The notes beneath the pieces were generated by a model. That model had not been told where the DNA came from and searched no databases. It was given only the letters and a program-made list of their open reading frames with translations. From Desulfocapsa sp. (GTDB taxonomy: Bacteria; Desulfobacterota; Desulfobulbia; Desulfobulbales; Desulfocapsaceae): a stretch of 5,237 nt of DNA. The stretch lies in assembly GCA_029942265.1 (NCBI GenBank), contig JAOZTO010000093.1:1-5237 (forward strand), in the 5' to 3' direction. Both the position numbers and the translations under genes were made by a program. Positions 1 through 5,237 of the stretch are shown here, in pieces; position 1 is the stretch's first letter, and each line of letters opens with the position of its first letter.

Positions 1-86
1 ATGACCTAAAGCTGAGCGCCTACATGGGGAAGTTATTTCGTCCCCGTTCCTAACTAAGAATTCATACTACATGGAGAAGTGATAAG

Positions 87-575
87 ATGAAAGCAGGAAA
101 AGAAACAAATACTACTTTCTTTATGAAAGAAGCCATTCGTCTGGCTCAAGAACATATGGAAGCAAAGGATGGTGGTCCTTTTGGGGCTGTGATTATTCGT
201 AACAACACTATTATTGCAACAGGATGGAACAAAGTAACTTCAACTAACGATCCCACCGCCCACGCAGAAATTGTCTGTATCAGAAATGCGTGTGCACAGC
301 TTAATACATTTGACCTTACCGGATGCGAGATGTTTGTCAATTGCGAGCCATGCCCCATGTGTCTTGCTGCTGCATACTGGGCCCGAATTGAGCGAATCAC
401 TTACGGAGCTGATCATAACGATGCGGCAAAGATTGGATTTGACGATGCCTTTATTTATGAAGAGTTACACACCAGTATTGAAAGTAGAATACTTCCAATG
501 GTTCAAATGATGCGCAATGAAGCACTGAAGACCTTTAAGGTATGGGAAATAATGTCAGATAAAACATGCTACTAA
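87..575 (+). CDS. guaD: Guanine deaminase (GuaD-type, cytidine-deaminase fold)
   Basis: The 162-residue product most likely deaminates guanine to xanthine plus ammonia in the cytoplasm (purine salvage and catabolism). The zinc site is visible: HAE at residues 59-61 (His59 zinc ligand, Glu61 catalytic proton shuttle) and PCPMC at 88-92 (Cys89 and Cys92 ligands). The stretch YGADHNDAAKIGFDDAFIYEE (106-126, quoted here only as key residues) has the FDD pair typical of Bacillus GuaD, with Asp120 at the position of its substrate-binding Asp114. The chain ends in Tyr (162), matching Bacillus Tyr156, which reaches a neighbouring subunit's active site in the domain-swapped dimer. These matches favour guanine deaminase over the related tRNA adenosine deaminase TadA or a cytosine deaminase. 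The ATG is preceded by GGAG at 73-76 with 10-nt spacing. Met13 is a possible later start but has no better ribosome site. Bacillus comparisons are from memory, not from an alignment. Confidence 0.85.
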   Translation: MKAGKETNTTFFMKEAIRLAQEHMEAKDGGPFGAVIIRNNTIIATGWNKVTSTNDPTAHAEIVCIRNACAQLNTFDLTGCEMFVNCEPCPMCLAAAYWARIERITYGADHNDAAKIGFDDAFIYEELHTSIESRILPMVQMMRNEALKTFKVWEIMSDKTCY

Positions 576-650
576 TTGGCTATTGTCACCTACATTTTTT
601 TCCAATATTGTACATGGGCAAGGCAAAAGACATCCAACTGGTGCTGCATT

Positions 651-673
651 TGAGGTCATAACCTAATACCTCA
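651..673. promoter_or_regulatory. Dyad symmetry, candidate operator upstream of hydrogenase promoter
   Basis: Perfect 6-bp arms TGAGGT (651-656) and ACCTCA (668-673) sit around a common centre at 662. Two further symmetric pairs, TA at 659-660 and TA at 664-665, lie inside the arms. It is about 12 bp upstream of the proposed -35 box of the hydrogenase promoter, where an activator or repressor could bind. There is no T-run after it, so it does not look like a terminator. No regulator family is recognised from the site, and chance occurrence is possible. Confidence 0.3.
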
Positions 674-685
674 GAATAAAAACAC

Positions 686-716
686 TGGACAAACATAGTC
701 ATAGTATGCATATAAT
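686..716 (+). promoter_or_regulatory. Sigma70-like promoter for hydBGDA
   Basis: TGGACA at 686-691 matches the -35 consensus at five of six positions, and TATAAT at 711-716 is a perfect -10 box. The spacing is 19 bp, longer than the optimal 17. Transcription would begin near 723, giving a leader of roughly 40 nt before the ATG at 762. This supports the 762 start of hydB over the GTG at 726, which would sit almost at the transcript end. The call is from sequence only. Confidence 0.4.
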
Positions 717-761
717 TGGTCAGCTGTGTTTAAGATTAATCCTAACTTGAGGTTGAAAAGC

Positions 762-1808
762 ATGCTTTTCAGAGTCATTGCCAGGAATGAATTAGAAAAT
801 CTTTATGATATGCTTGCAGTCAATCATGTCGTCGGGCCGGTGAGTAGAGGGGATGACACTCCCACACCCATGTTCGACTTCGACTTTGTATATGATTTTA
901 AAGAATTAAGACTTGATTTTCCTTCAACTATTCATTCATTAAAGCGTTACGTCCTCCCACCTAAAGAACGATTTTGCACATTTACTATACAAGATAACGA
1001 TTGGCAGAAAGATGTAGACCTTAACGCCCATAAGCCCATTGTCTATTTTGGAGTTCATGCCTGCGATATCAATGCGCTGAACAAACTGGACAAAGTGCTG
1101 TCAGGAAGCGTCTACCCAGACCCTTATTATGCTGCCAAACGAAAAAATATGTTTGTCGTCGGGATAAACTGTAATCCGCAGCCGTACTGCTTTTGCCATT
1201 CCATGGGGACTGATTCTGCACTTCATGGCTTTGATATGTTCTTAACAGATCTAGGTGATGATTATTTTGTGGAAATTCACTCCGCTCAGGCATTTGACTG
1301 TATCAATAAACTTAATAGCAGAGAACCAGACGAACAAGATCACATCCGCTTTCTTGAAATAACGGATAAAAAACTGAAAAAATTCACCAGCCATGTAGAC
1401 AACACCGACCTTACCAAAATCCTAGATCTGGAGTTTCAATCTGAATCCTGGAAGGAATGGGGAAAAAAATGCTTTTCCTGCGGTACCTGCGCTGCTGTCT
1501 GTCCCACCTGTTACTGTTACGGAATTACTGAAAATGTTGATATGGATTTGCAAGGTGCAAGTAAAATTAAACAGCTCTATTCCTGTAATCTTCTCGATTT
1601 TGCCGAGGTTGCAGGCGGCCATAATTTTCGCCCCGACAGTTACACCAGACTAAAATATCGTTACTACCATAAACACCGCGGATTTGTTGAGGCCTTTGAA
1701 GAACCTCTCTGTGTTGGATGCGGCCGCTGCGGTGAAGCCTGTCTGGCTGGTATTACTGTTCCTGAAGTTATTGCCAGTGTACGGGACAAGGAGAACAACA
1801 ATGAATAA
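762..1808 (+). CDS. hydB: Group 3b [NiFe]-hydrogenase (sulfhydrogenase) beta subunit
   Basis: This 348-residue iron-sulfur subunit passes electrons between the NiFe module (HydDA) and the flavin subunit (HydG), and in the family it is associated with sulfur or polysulfide reduction. Family landmarks are GVHACDI in the N-terminal half, CFSCGTCAAVCPTCYCY with cysteines at 237, 240, 243, 247, 250 and 252, the SCNLLDF...VAGGHNFRP stretch, and a second ferredoxin motif with cysteines at 317, 320, 323 and 327. The Pro that usually follows the fourth Cys of that motif is Leu here. An in-frame GTG at 726 would add 12 residues. ATG 762 is preferred because TGAGGT (748-753) lies 8 nt before it and a promoter ends at about 716. 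The 3' end overlaps hydG by 8 nt, so translation is probably coupled. The protein is about 20 residues shorter at the C-terminus than Pyrococcus HydB as I recall it. Confidence 0.94.
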   Translation: MLFRVIARNELENLYDMLAVNHVVGPVSRGDDTPTPMFDFDFVYDFKELRLDFPSTIHSLKRYVLPPKERFCTFTIQDNDWQKDVDLNAHKPIVYFGVHACDINALNKLDKVLSGSVYPDPYYAAKRKNMFVVGINCNPQPYCFCHSMGTDSALHGFDMFLTDLGDDYFVEIHSAQAFDCINKLNSREPDEQDHIRFLEITDKKLKKFTSHVDNTDLTKILDLEFQSESWKEWGKKCFSCGTCAAVCPTCYCYGITENVDMDLQGASKIKQLYSCNLLDFAEVAGGHNFRPDSYTRLKYRYYHKHRGFVEAFEEPLCVGCGRCGEACLAGITVPEVIASVRDKENNNE

Positions 1809-2700
1809 ACTTCCCTTTATTGATGTATTGGCCGGCAAGGAAGAACATGGTCGTAAAAGTGATCTTGCAAGCTTTGAATACACCTATCAGGCTGAGATTA
1901 CAAATGTCTATTCATTAACCAATACAGAGAAACTTTACCAGATTCAAATTATCGATCCCAAAGAACGGCAGCGGTTTTGTTTTAAACCCGGCCAATTTGT
2001 AATGCTGGAGCTTCCAGGTATCGGAGAAGCGCCCTTTTCAATCTCTTCCTCACCACTTAGACATGGTGATCTGGAACTCTGCATACGCGGCGCAGGAAAT
2101 ATGACAAACTTCCTCTCCTTAGTCCCACGTGGGACAAAAGTCGGAATCAGTGGACCATTTGGCACCAGTTTCCCTGTTGAGCAAATGTACGATCAAAATA
2201 TCATGCTTATCGGTGGTGGATTAGGCCTGGTACCGCTCAGAGCGCCTATTTTTTCGGTACTGGAGCAGCGCAGCCGATATGGCAATATTGATATTATCTA
2301 TGGTTCCCGTAACCCATCTGAACTTCTGTTCACCTACCAATACGATACCTGGCGTCAATTTGATATTGATCTCAGTATCATTGTTGATGAAGGAGACGAA
2401 ACATGGAACGGCCCGGTGGGACTCATTACTTCAATTCTAGAAGAGCGTATTGCTGCAGCAGGAGATATTAGCCAGAACACCTTCGCCATTGTCTGCGGCC
2501 CACCAATAATGTTTAAATATGTATGTGATATGCTTGTTAAATCCAAAATGCCCATACAAAAAATCTTTGTCTCTTTGGAAAGAAGAATGCATTGCGGCAG
2601 AGGAAAATGCTGCCGTTGCAATATAGGCTCCACTTATACCTGCCTGGAAGGACCTGTTTTTGACTACTGGTCAGTGTTGAATCTGAAAGAAGCTATATGA
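1801..2700 (+). CDS. hydG: Group 3b [NiFe]-hydrogenase gamma subunit, FAD/NAD(P)-binding
   Basis: The 299-residue ferredoxin-NADP reductase-fold subunit binds FAD and exchanges electrons with NADP(H), forming the outer end of the hydrogenase electron chain. The N-terminal flavin domain contains KPGQFVMLELPG and then APFSISSSP at 77-85, the counterpart of the RxYS FAD motif. The pyridine-nucleotide domain has GGGLGLVPLR at 138-147 and VCGPP at 231-235. The C-terminus carries a PyrK-like [2Fe-2S] site with Cys265, Cys270, Cys273 and Cys281; Cys271 is an extra cysteine. The ATG at 1801 has AAGGAG at 1788-1793, 7 nt upstream, and overlaps the end of hydB. A longer reading from 1684 is only the open frame running back inside hydB and should not be used. 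The name hydG here is the sulfhydrogenase gamma gene, not the radical-SAM maturase of [FeFe] hydrogenases. Whether NADP or NAD is preferred cannot be read from the motif with certainty. Confidence 0.93.
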   Translation: MNKLPFIDVLAGKEEHGRKSDLASFEYTYQAEITNVYSLTNTEKLYQIQIIDPKERQRFCFKPGQFVMLELPGIGEAPFSISSSPLRHGDLELCIRGAGNMTNFLSLVPRGTKVGISGPFGTSFPVEQMYDQNIMLIGGGLGLVPLRAPIFSVLEQRSRYGNIDIIYGSRNPSELLFTYQYDTWRQFDIDLSIIVDEGDETWNGPVGLITSILEERIAAAGDISQNTFAIVCGPPIMFKYVCDMLVKSKMPIQKIFVSLERRMHCGRGKCCRCNIGSTYTCLEGPVFDYWSVLNLKEAI

Positions 2701-2725
2701 AAATGGAGCATAGAGGAATAAAACA

Positions 2726-3508
2726 ATGAGCCCTGTAGAACGAAGTTATCTTGGTGTACCGATTAACAAGCCTAAAGTTGCTTTTTTTGAAATGAGTTCC
2801 TGTGAAGGCTGTCAGCTGCAAATGTTGAATAATGAAGCAAGTTTACTCGATTTTCTTTCTCTGGTGGAGGTTGTCAATTTTCGTGAAGCAATGACAGAGA
2901 AAGGACATGATTATCAAATTGCCTTTGTGGAAGGAAGTATTACCAGAAGTGACGAGATTGATCGGCTTAAAAAAATTCGCAAGCAGGCGGATACGCTGGT
3001 TGCAATTGGTTCCTGTGCCTGCTTTGGAGGAGTAAACCAGCTGAAAAATCGTTTTGAACTTGATTGGGTCAAAAAAGAAGTTTATGGCGATTATCCCATT
3101 GATACCAGAAAAGTTGAACCACTTTCTGCTCATGTGACTGTTGATCTGGAAATTTATGGCTGCCCCATAAAAAAAGAAGAAGTTGAACGGATTGTTACCA
3201 ATCTTGTTTTGGGTAAATCCATTGAACATCCCAAATATCCAATTTGCGTGGAATGCAAGGAAAACCATAACGTCTGCCTTTATGATCTTGGCGAACCCTG
3301 CCTTGGTCCCGTAACCAGAGCAGGGTGTGATTCATGGTGTCCGTCCAATCGCCTCGGGTGCTGGGGATGCAGAGGGCCGGTGGATGAGGCCAATGTTACA
3401 CAACTAAAAGAAATAATGGCACAACACAATTTCACAATGGAACAAATGCTTGATCGGATGGAATGTTTTGGCGGTTTTTCCGAATATATTACTGAAATGA
3501 AAAAATGA
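2726..3508 (+). CDS. hydD: Group 3b [NiFe]-hydrogenase small (delta) subunit
   Basis: The 260-residue small subunit carries the Fe-S relay from the NiFe centre. The proximal [4Fe-4S] ligands are visible as CEGC (Cys26, Cys29), GSCACFGG (Cys97) and GCP (Cys146). Eight more cysteines, at 174, 177, 184, 192, 201, 205, 212 and 215, would hold the medial and distal clusters. This is the pattern of soluble group 3 small subunits, close to Pyrococcus HydD in length (about 261). There is no twin-arginine signal or hydrophobic tail before CEGC, so the enzyme should be cytoplasmic. Start: ATG with AGAGGA at 2712-2717, 8 nt upstream. It lies 25 nt after hydG and 10 nt before hydA, within one operon. The Cys-rich C-terminus separates it from short NuoB-like relatives. 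Confidence 0.96.
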   Translation: MSPVERSYLGVPINKPKVAFFEMSSCEGCQLQMLNNEASLLDFLSLVEVVNFREAMTEKGHDYQIAFVEGSITRSDEIDRLKKIRKQADTLVAIGSCACFGGVNQLKNRFELDWVKKEVYGDYPIDTRKVEPLSAHVTVDLEIYGCPIKKEEVERIVTNLVLGKSIEHPKYPICVECKENHNVCLYDLGEPCLGPVTRAGCDSWCPSNRLGCWGCRGPVDEANVTQLKEIMAQHNFTMEQMLDRMECFGGFSEYITEMKK

Positions 3509-3518
3509 GAGAGAAAGA

Positions 3519-4793
3519 ATGAAACTGAGCTGTGATATTAACGTTCGCCACCTCACCCGTGTTGAAGGGCATGGCAATATCCATATTAAGATACAGGATG
3601 GCAAGGTAGAAAAAGCAAGTTGGGATGTGGTGGAAACACCCAGGTTTTTTGAAGCCATAGTGGTTGGGAAACATTGGGAAAATGCACCGTATATATGTGG
3701 ACGCATTTGCGGAATCTGCTCAATTGGACACACCCTGGCAAGTATCCGGGCCATAGAGAATGCCTTTGGAATAATTCCAGACAAGCAGACAAGCTCCCTG
3801 CGGCTTATCCTCAAACACATGGAAACCCTGCAAAGCCATCTGCTTCATTTGTATTTTCTGGCTGCTCCGGATTTCTTAAATGTGGGTAGTGTATTTCCAC
3901 TGATTGAAAGTCATCCTGATGTTGTACAACGAGCTGCCCGTATGAAATTACTGGCTAATGATGCCTGTGATATTATTGGCGGTCGCAGAATGCACCCGAC
4001 CCGGACAGTGGTGGGCGGATTTACCATGTTGCCTGAAAAAAACCAACTGCTACAATTAAAATCCAGGCTTGAAGCGGTGGTGGCAGATTTACTGGCAACG
4101 GCTGAGCTTTTCCAGACCTTTAGCTTCCCTGATTTTGTCAGGGAAACAGAGTTTGTATCCTTAAAAGGAGATAAACACTACCCATTTATAGGTGGGGATC
4201 TGATCTCAACGGATGGGGTCATCAAGGCAGAAGAAGAGTATTTGGCAATGACCAACGAATACATGGTCGATCATTCCACTTCAAAATGGAGCCGTCTTTC
4301 ACGACCTTCGTTTGCTGTTGGCGCACTTGCCAGAGTGAATAATAATTTTTCCCTTCTCCATCCTGTGGCTCAGGAAATCGCCGGACGTTTTTCTCTGAAT
4401 GCTGTAAATCACAATCCGTATATGCTGAATATCGCCCAATTACTGGAATGTGTGCATGTGGTGCTGGATAGTATCTCTATGCTGGATGAACTGCTAGACA
4501 CTCCATGGCAGGCTCCCCGCACACCCGTTGAGCCAAAAGAAGGACTTGGTGTTTCTGCGGTTGAAGTTCCTCGCGGTATTCTCTACCATGCTTACGAGTT
4601 TGATGCCTCAGGACGAATCGTACATGCAAATTGCGTCATTCCCACCAGTCAGAATAACGCTAATATCCATTATGATATTATTGAGCTGGCTCATCAATAT
4701 ACAGCTCAGGGAAAATCAGACAGCGAGATCCAACAACTGGCAGAGATGCTTGTCCGTGCCTACGATCCATGTATCTCCTGTTCAGTACATTAA
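3519..4793 (+). CDS. hydA: Group 3b [NiFe]-hydrogenase large (alpha) subunit, catalytic
   Basis: The 424-residue catalytic subunit splits or forms H2 at a NiFe(CN)2CO centre. It starts with HLTRVEGHGN (11-20), including the conserved Glu16. The first metal motif is RICGICSIGH at 62-71 (Cys64, Cys67). Later come VPRGILYH at 350-357 with active-site Arg352, PTSQNN at 375-380, and the second metal motif DPCISCSVH at 416-424 (Cys418, Cys421). The stop codon follows that His directly, so there is no C-terminal extension for an HycI/HyaD-type endopeptidase to remove; Pyrococcus HydA has a short tail. Motif context (SFAVGALARVNNN) and the hydBGD neighbours place it in group 3b. The start follows the hydD stop by 10 nt with a purine-rich but weak ribosome site (GAGAGAAAGA), suggesting coupled translation. 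The name hydA here is not the [FeFe] hydrogenase of that name. Confidence 0.97.
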   Translation: MKLSCDINVRHLTRVEGHGNIHIKIQDGKVEKASWDVVETPRFFEAIVVGKHWENAPYICGRICGICSIGHTLASIRAIENAFGIIPDKQTSSLRLILKHMETLQSHLLHLYFLAAPDFLNVGSVFPLIESHPDVVQRAARMKLLANDACDIIGGRRMHPTRTVVGGFTMLPEKNQLLQLKSRLEAVVADLLATAELFQTFSFPDFVRETEFVSLKGDKHYPFIGGDLISTDGVIKAEEEYLAMTNEYMVDHSTSKWSRLSRPSFAVGALARVNNNFSLLHPVAQEIAGRFSLNAVNHNPYMLNIAQLLECVHVVLDSISMLDELLDTPWQAPRTPVEPKEGLGVSAVEVPRGILYHAYEFDASGRIVHANCVIPTSQNNANIHYDIIELAHQYTAQGKSDSEIQQLAEMLVRAYDPCISCSVH

Positions 4794-4801
4794 CAATAAA
4801 A

Positions 4802-4847
4802 GCAACAAGATGCCATCGAGGTGTTGATGAAGAAAGTTGCCTTTTTT
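4802..4847 (+). terminator. Weak terminator-like stem-loop after hydA
   Basis: GCAAC (4802-4806) can pair with GTTGC (4836-4840), with an inner CATC/GATG pair (4814-4817 and 4826-4829), followed by six T residues at 4842-4847. The position, just after the operon and facing a convergent gene, suits a transcription end. The stem is short and interrupted, so this is a poor intrinsic terminator and the call is tentative. Confidence 0.27.
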
Positions 4848-4866
4848 CAGAAATTCATAGGCGCCT

Positions 4867-5199
4867 TCAATCGGATCGTCCAAAAAACAGATATATAATA
4901 AATCCGATTAATGCTGCGCCACCAAATAAAACGGGTAAGATTTTTTTAATATCCAGTTCTTCACCAACAACCAGAGTATTCATATATTCCGTACCGCTGA
5001 CCCACCAGATACCCACAAAAGCAGCGATAACAATCAGATCCCTAAATGCCTGTTTGTAAAGGAGGTACACAACAACCAGCACAAAAGGAACTAAAAACCA
5101 AGGGTTTGTAGACAGAGCTATATAATCAACATTTGCAACCTGTTCCTGAATATGTGTAGAATCAACCCATGCCATTATTTTTGCAAAAAAATCTCCCAT
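4867..5199 (-). CDS. Small membrane protein of unknown function, about three TM segments
   Basis: I do not recognise a family for this 110-residue protein. A soluble-looking N-terminus of about 33 residues is followed by hydrophobic segments near 34-48, 55-69 and 87-106. The short loop KQAFRD (49-54) is basic between the first two, and the loop GTEYMNTLVVGEELD (69-83) is acidic between the last two. Positive charge in the first loop and at Arg108 would place the N-terminus outside and the C-terminus in the cytoplasm, by the positive-inside rule. There is no lipobox or cysteine. The start ATG (5199-5197) has TGAGGT at 5214-5209 with 9-nt spacing, and shares one base with the stop of an upstream gene, indicating a minus-strand operon that converges on hydA. 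Nothing ties it to hydrogenase function. Confidence 0.78.
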   Translation of the reverse strand: MGDFFAKIMAWVDSTHIQEQVANVDYIALSTNPWFLVPFVLVVVYLLYKQAFRDLIVIAAFVGIWWVSGTEYMNTLVVGEELDIKKILPVLFGGAALIGFIIYLFFGRSD

Positions 5200-5237
5200 T
5201 AGTTCATTACCTCAGGTGTTAAATCTGTAATAATTTT
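5199..5237 (-). CDS. 3' end of an unidentified minus-strand gene (partial)
   Basis: Read on the minus strand from the right edge, one frame stays open for 12 codons, ending ...KIITDLTPEVMN, and stops with TAA at 5201-5199. The other two frames hit stops within this stretch. The stop overlaps the start of the membrane-protein gene as TAATG, and the TGAGGT ribosome site of that gene lies inside this coding end. This is the usual geometry of translationally coupled genes. The product cannot be identified from 12 residues. Confidence 0.45.
   Translation of the reverse strand, partial: KIITDLTPEVMN

Noticed and set aside
3..53. C-terminal tail of an upstream plus-strand gene
   Set aside because: One frame is open for 16 codons (ending LFRPRS), but this is too short to support a gene and no product can be recognised.
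576..606. Terminator after guaD at the T7 run (595-601)
   Set aside because: Only an ATTGG/CCAAT pair with a 22-nt loop surrounds it and no GC-rich stem precedes the T-run, so it is not a credible intrinsic terminator.
726..761. Upstream GTG start for hydB adding 12 residues
   Set aside because: It lacks a good ribosome site and lies within about 10 nt of the predicted -10 box, whereas ATG 762 has TGAGGT at ideal spacing and gives an N-terminus that lines up better with known beta subunits.
1684..1800. Extended start for the gamma subunit inside hydB
   Set aside because: The extra 39 residues are out-of-frame hydB sequence; the ATG at 1801 has an AAGGAG site and gives the normal family length.
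2843..3268. 141-residue minus-strand frame opposite hydD
   Set aside because: It is the antisense shadow of a strongly conserved small subunit, with composition typical of such shadows (rich in Phe, Asn and Ile) and no supporting ribosome site or family features.
762..4793. Alternative classes: group 3c (Mvh) or 3d (Hox) hydrogenase
   Set aside because: A beta-gamma pair with a dicluster Fe-S subunit plus an FAD/NAD(P) subunit, in hydBGDA order, is specific to group 3b; no HdrA/MvhD, HoxF or HoxU-like gene is present.
1..5237. CRISPR array, tRNA, rRNA, insertion sequence or attachment site
   Set aside because: No regularly spaced repeats, cloverleaf-like segments, transposase motifs or flanking terminal repeats were seen on either strand.

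Overview
The window holds a complete cytosolic [NiFe]-hydrogenase operon of the group 3b (sulfhydrogenase, NADP(H)-linked) type. It is preceded by a separate purine-salvage gene and followed by a convergent pair of genes on the minus strand. All four hydrogenase subunits are present in the order beta-gamma-delta-alpha (hydB-hydG-hydD-hydA), the same order as the archetypal Pyrococcus furiosus operon. Their lengths (348, 299, 260 and 424 residues) are close to that family. Moderate GC, clear Shine-Dalgarno sites and compact bacterial gene spacing suggest an anaerobic or facultatively anaerobic bacterium. A Desulfobacterota-like sulfur-cycle organism is possible, but the window has no lineage marker, so this is a guess.

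Layout. Positions 1-86 are non-coding or the tail of an unseen gene, with a possible small RNA fold at 26-55. Positions 87-575 encode a GuaD-type guanine deaminase of the cytidine-deaminase fold. Positions 576-761 are intergenic and contain a 23-bp dyad and a sigma70-like promoter that would start the hydrogenase operon. Positions 762-4793 are hydBGDA, packed with an 8-nt overlap, a 25-nt gap and a 10-nt gap. Positions 4794-4866 are a short convergent intergenic stretch with a weak terminator-like structure. Positions 4867-5199, minus strand, encode a small protein with about three membrane segments and no recognised function. Its start overlaps the stop of a further minus-strand gene entering from the right edge (5199-5237).

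How the genes work together. The alpha subunit carries the NiFe active site, and the delta subunit carries cysteines for three Fe-S clusters. The beta subunit provides further [4Fe-4S] clusters, and the gamma subunit holds FAD, a [2Fe-2S] cluster and the NAD(P)(H) site. Together they would couple H2 oxidation or production to NADP(H), and in this family can also reduce polysulfide. The small subunit has no Tat signal, which fits a soluble cytoplasmic complex. The guanine deaminase is probably unrelated functionally, because a promoter lies between it and the operon.

I see no new multi-gene system. The most notable points are that the large subunit ends exactly on the His of its DPCxxCxxH motif, so it lacks the C-terminal peptide normally removed during maturation; a mini-ORF that joins hydG and hydD by ATGA overlaps at both ends; and a dyad upstream of the operon promoter.
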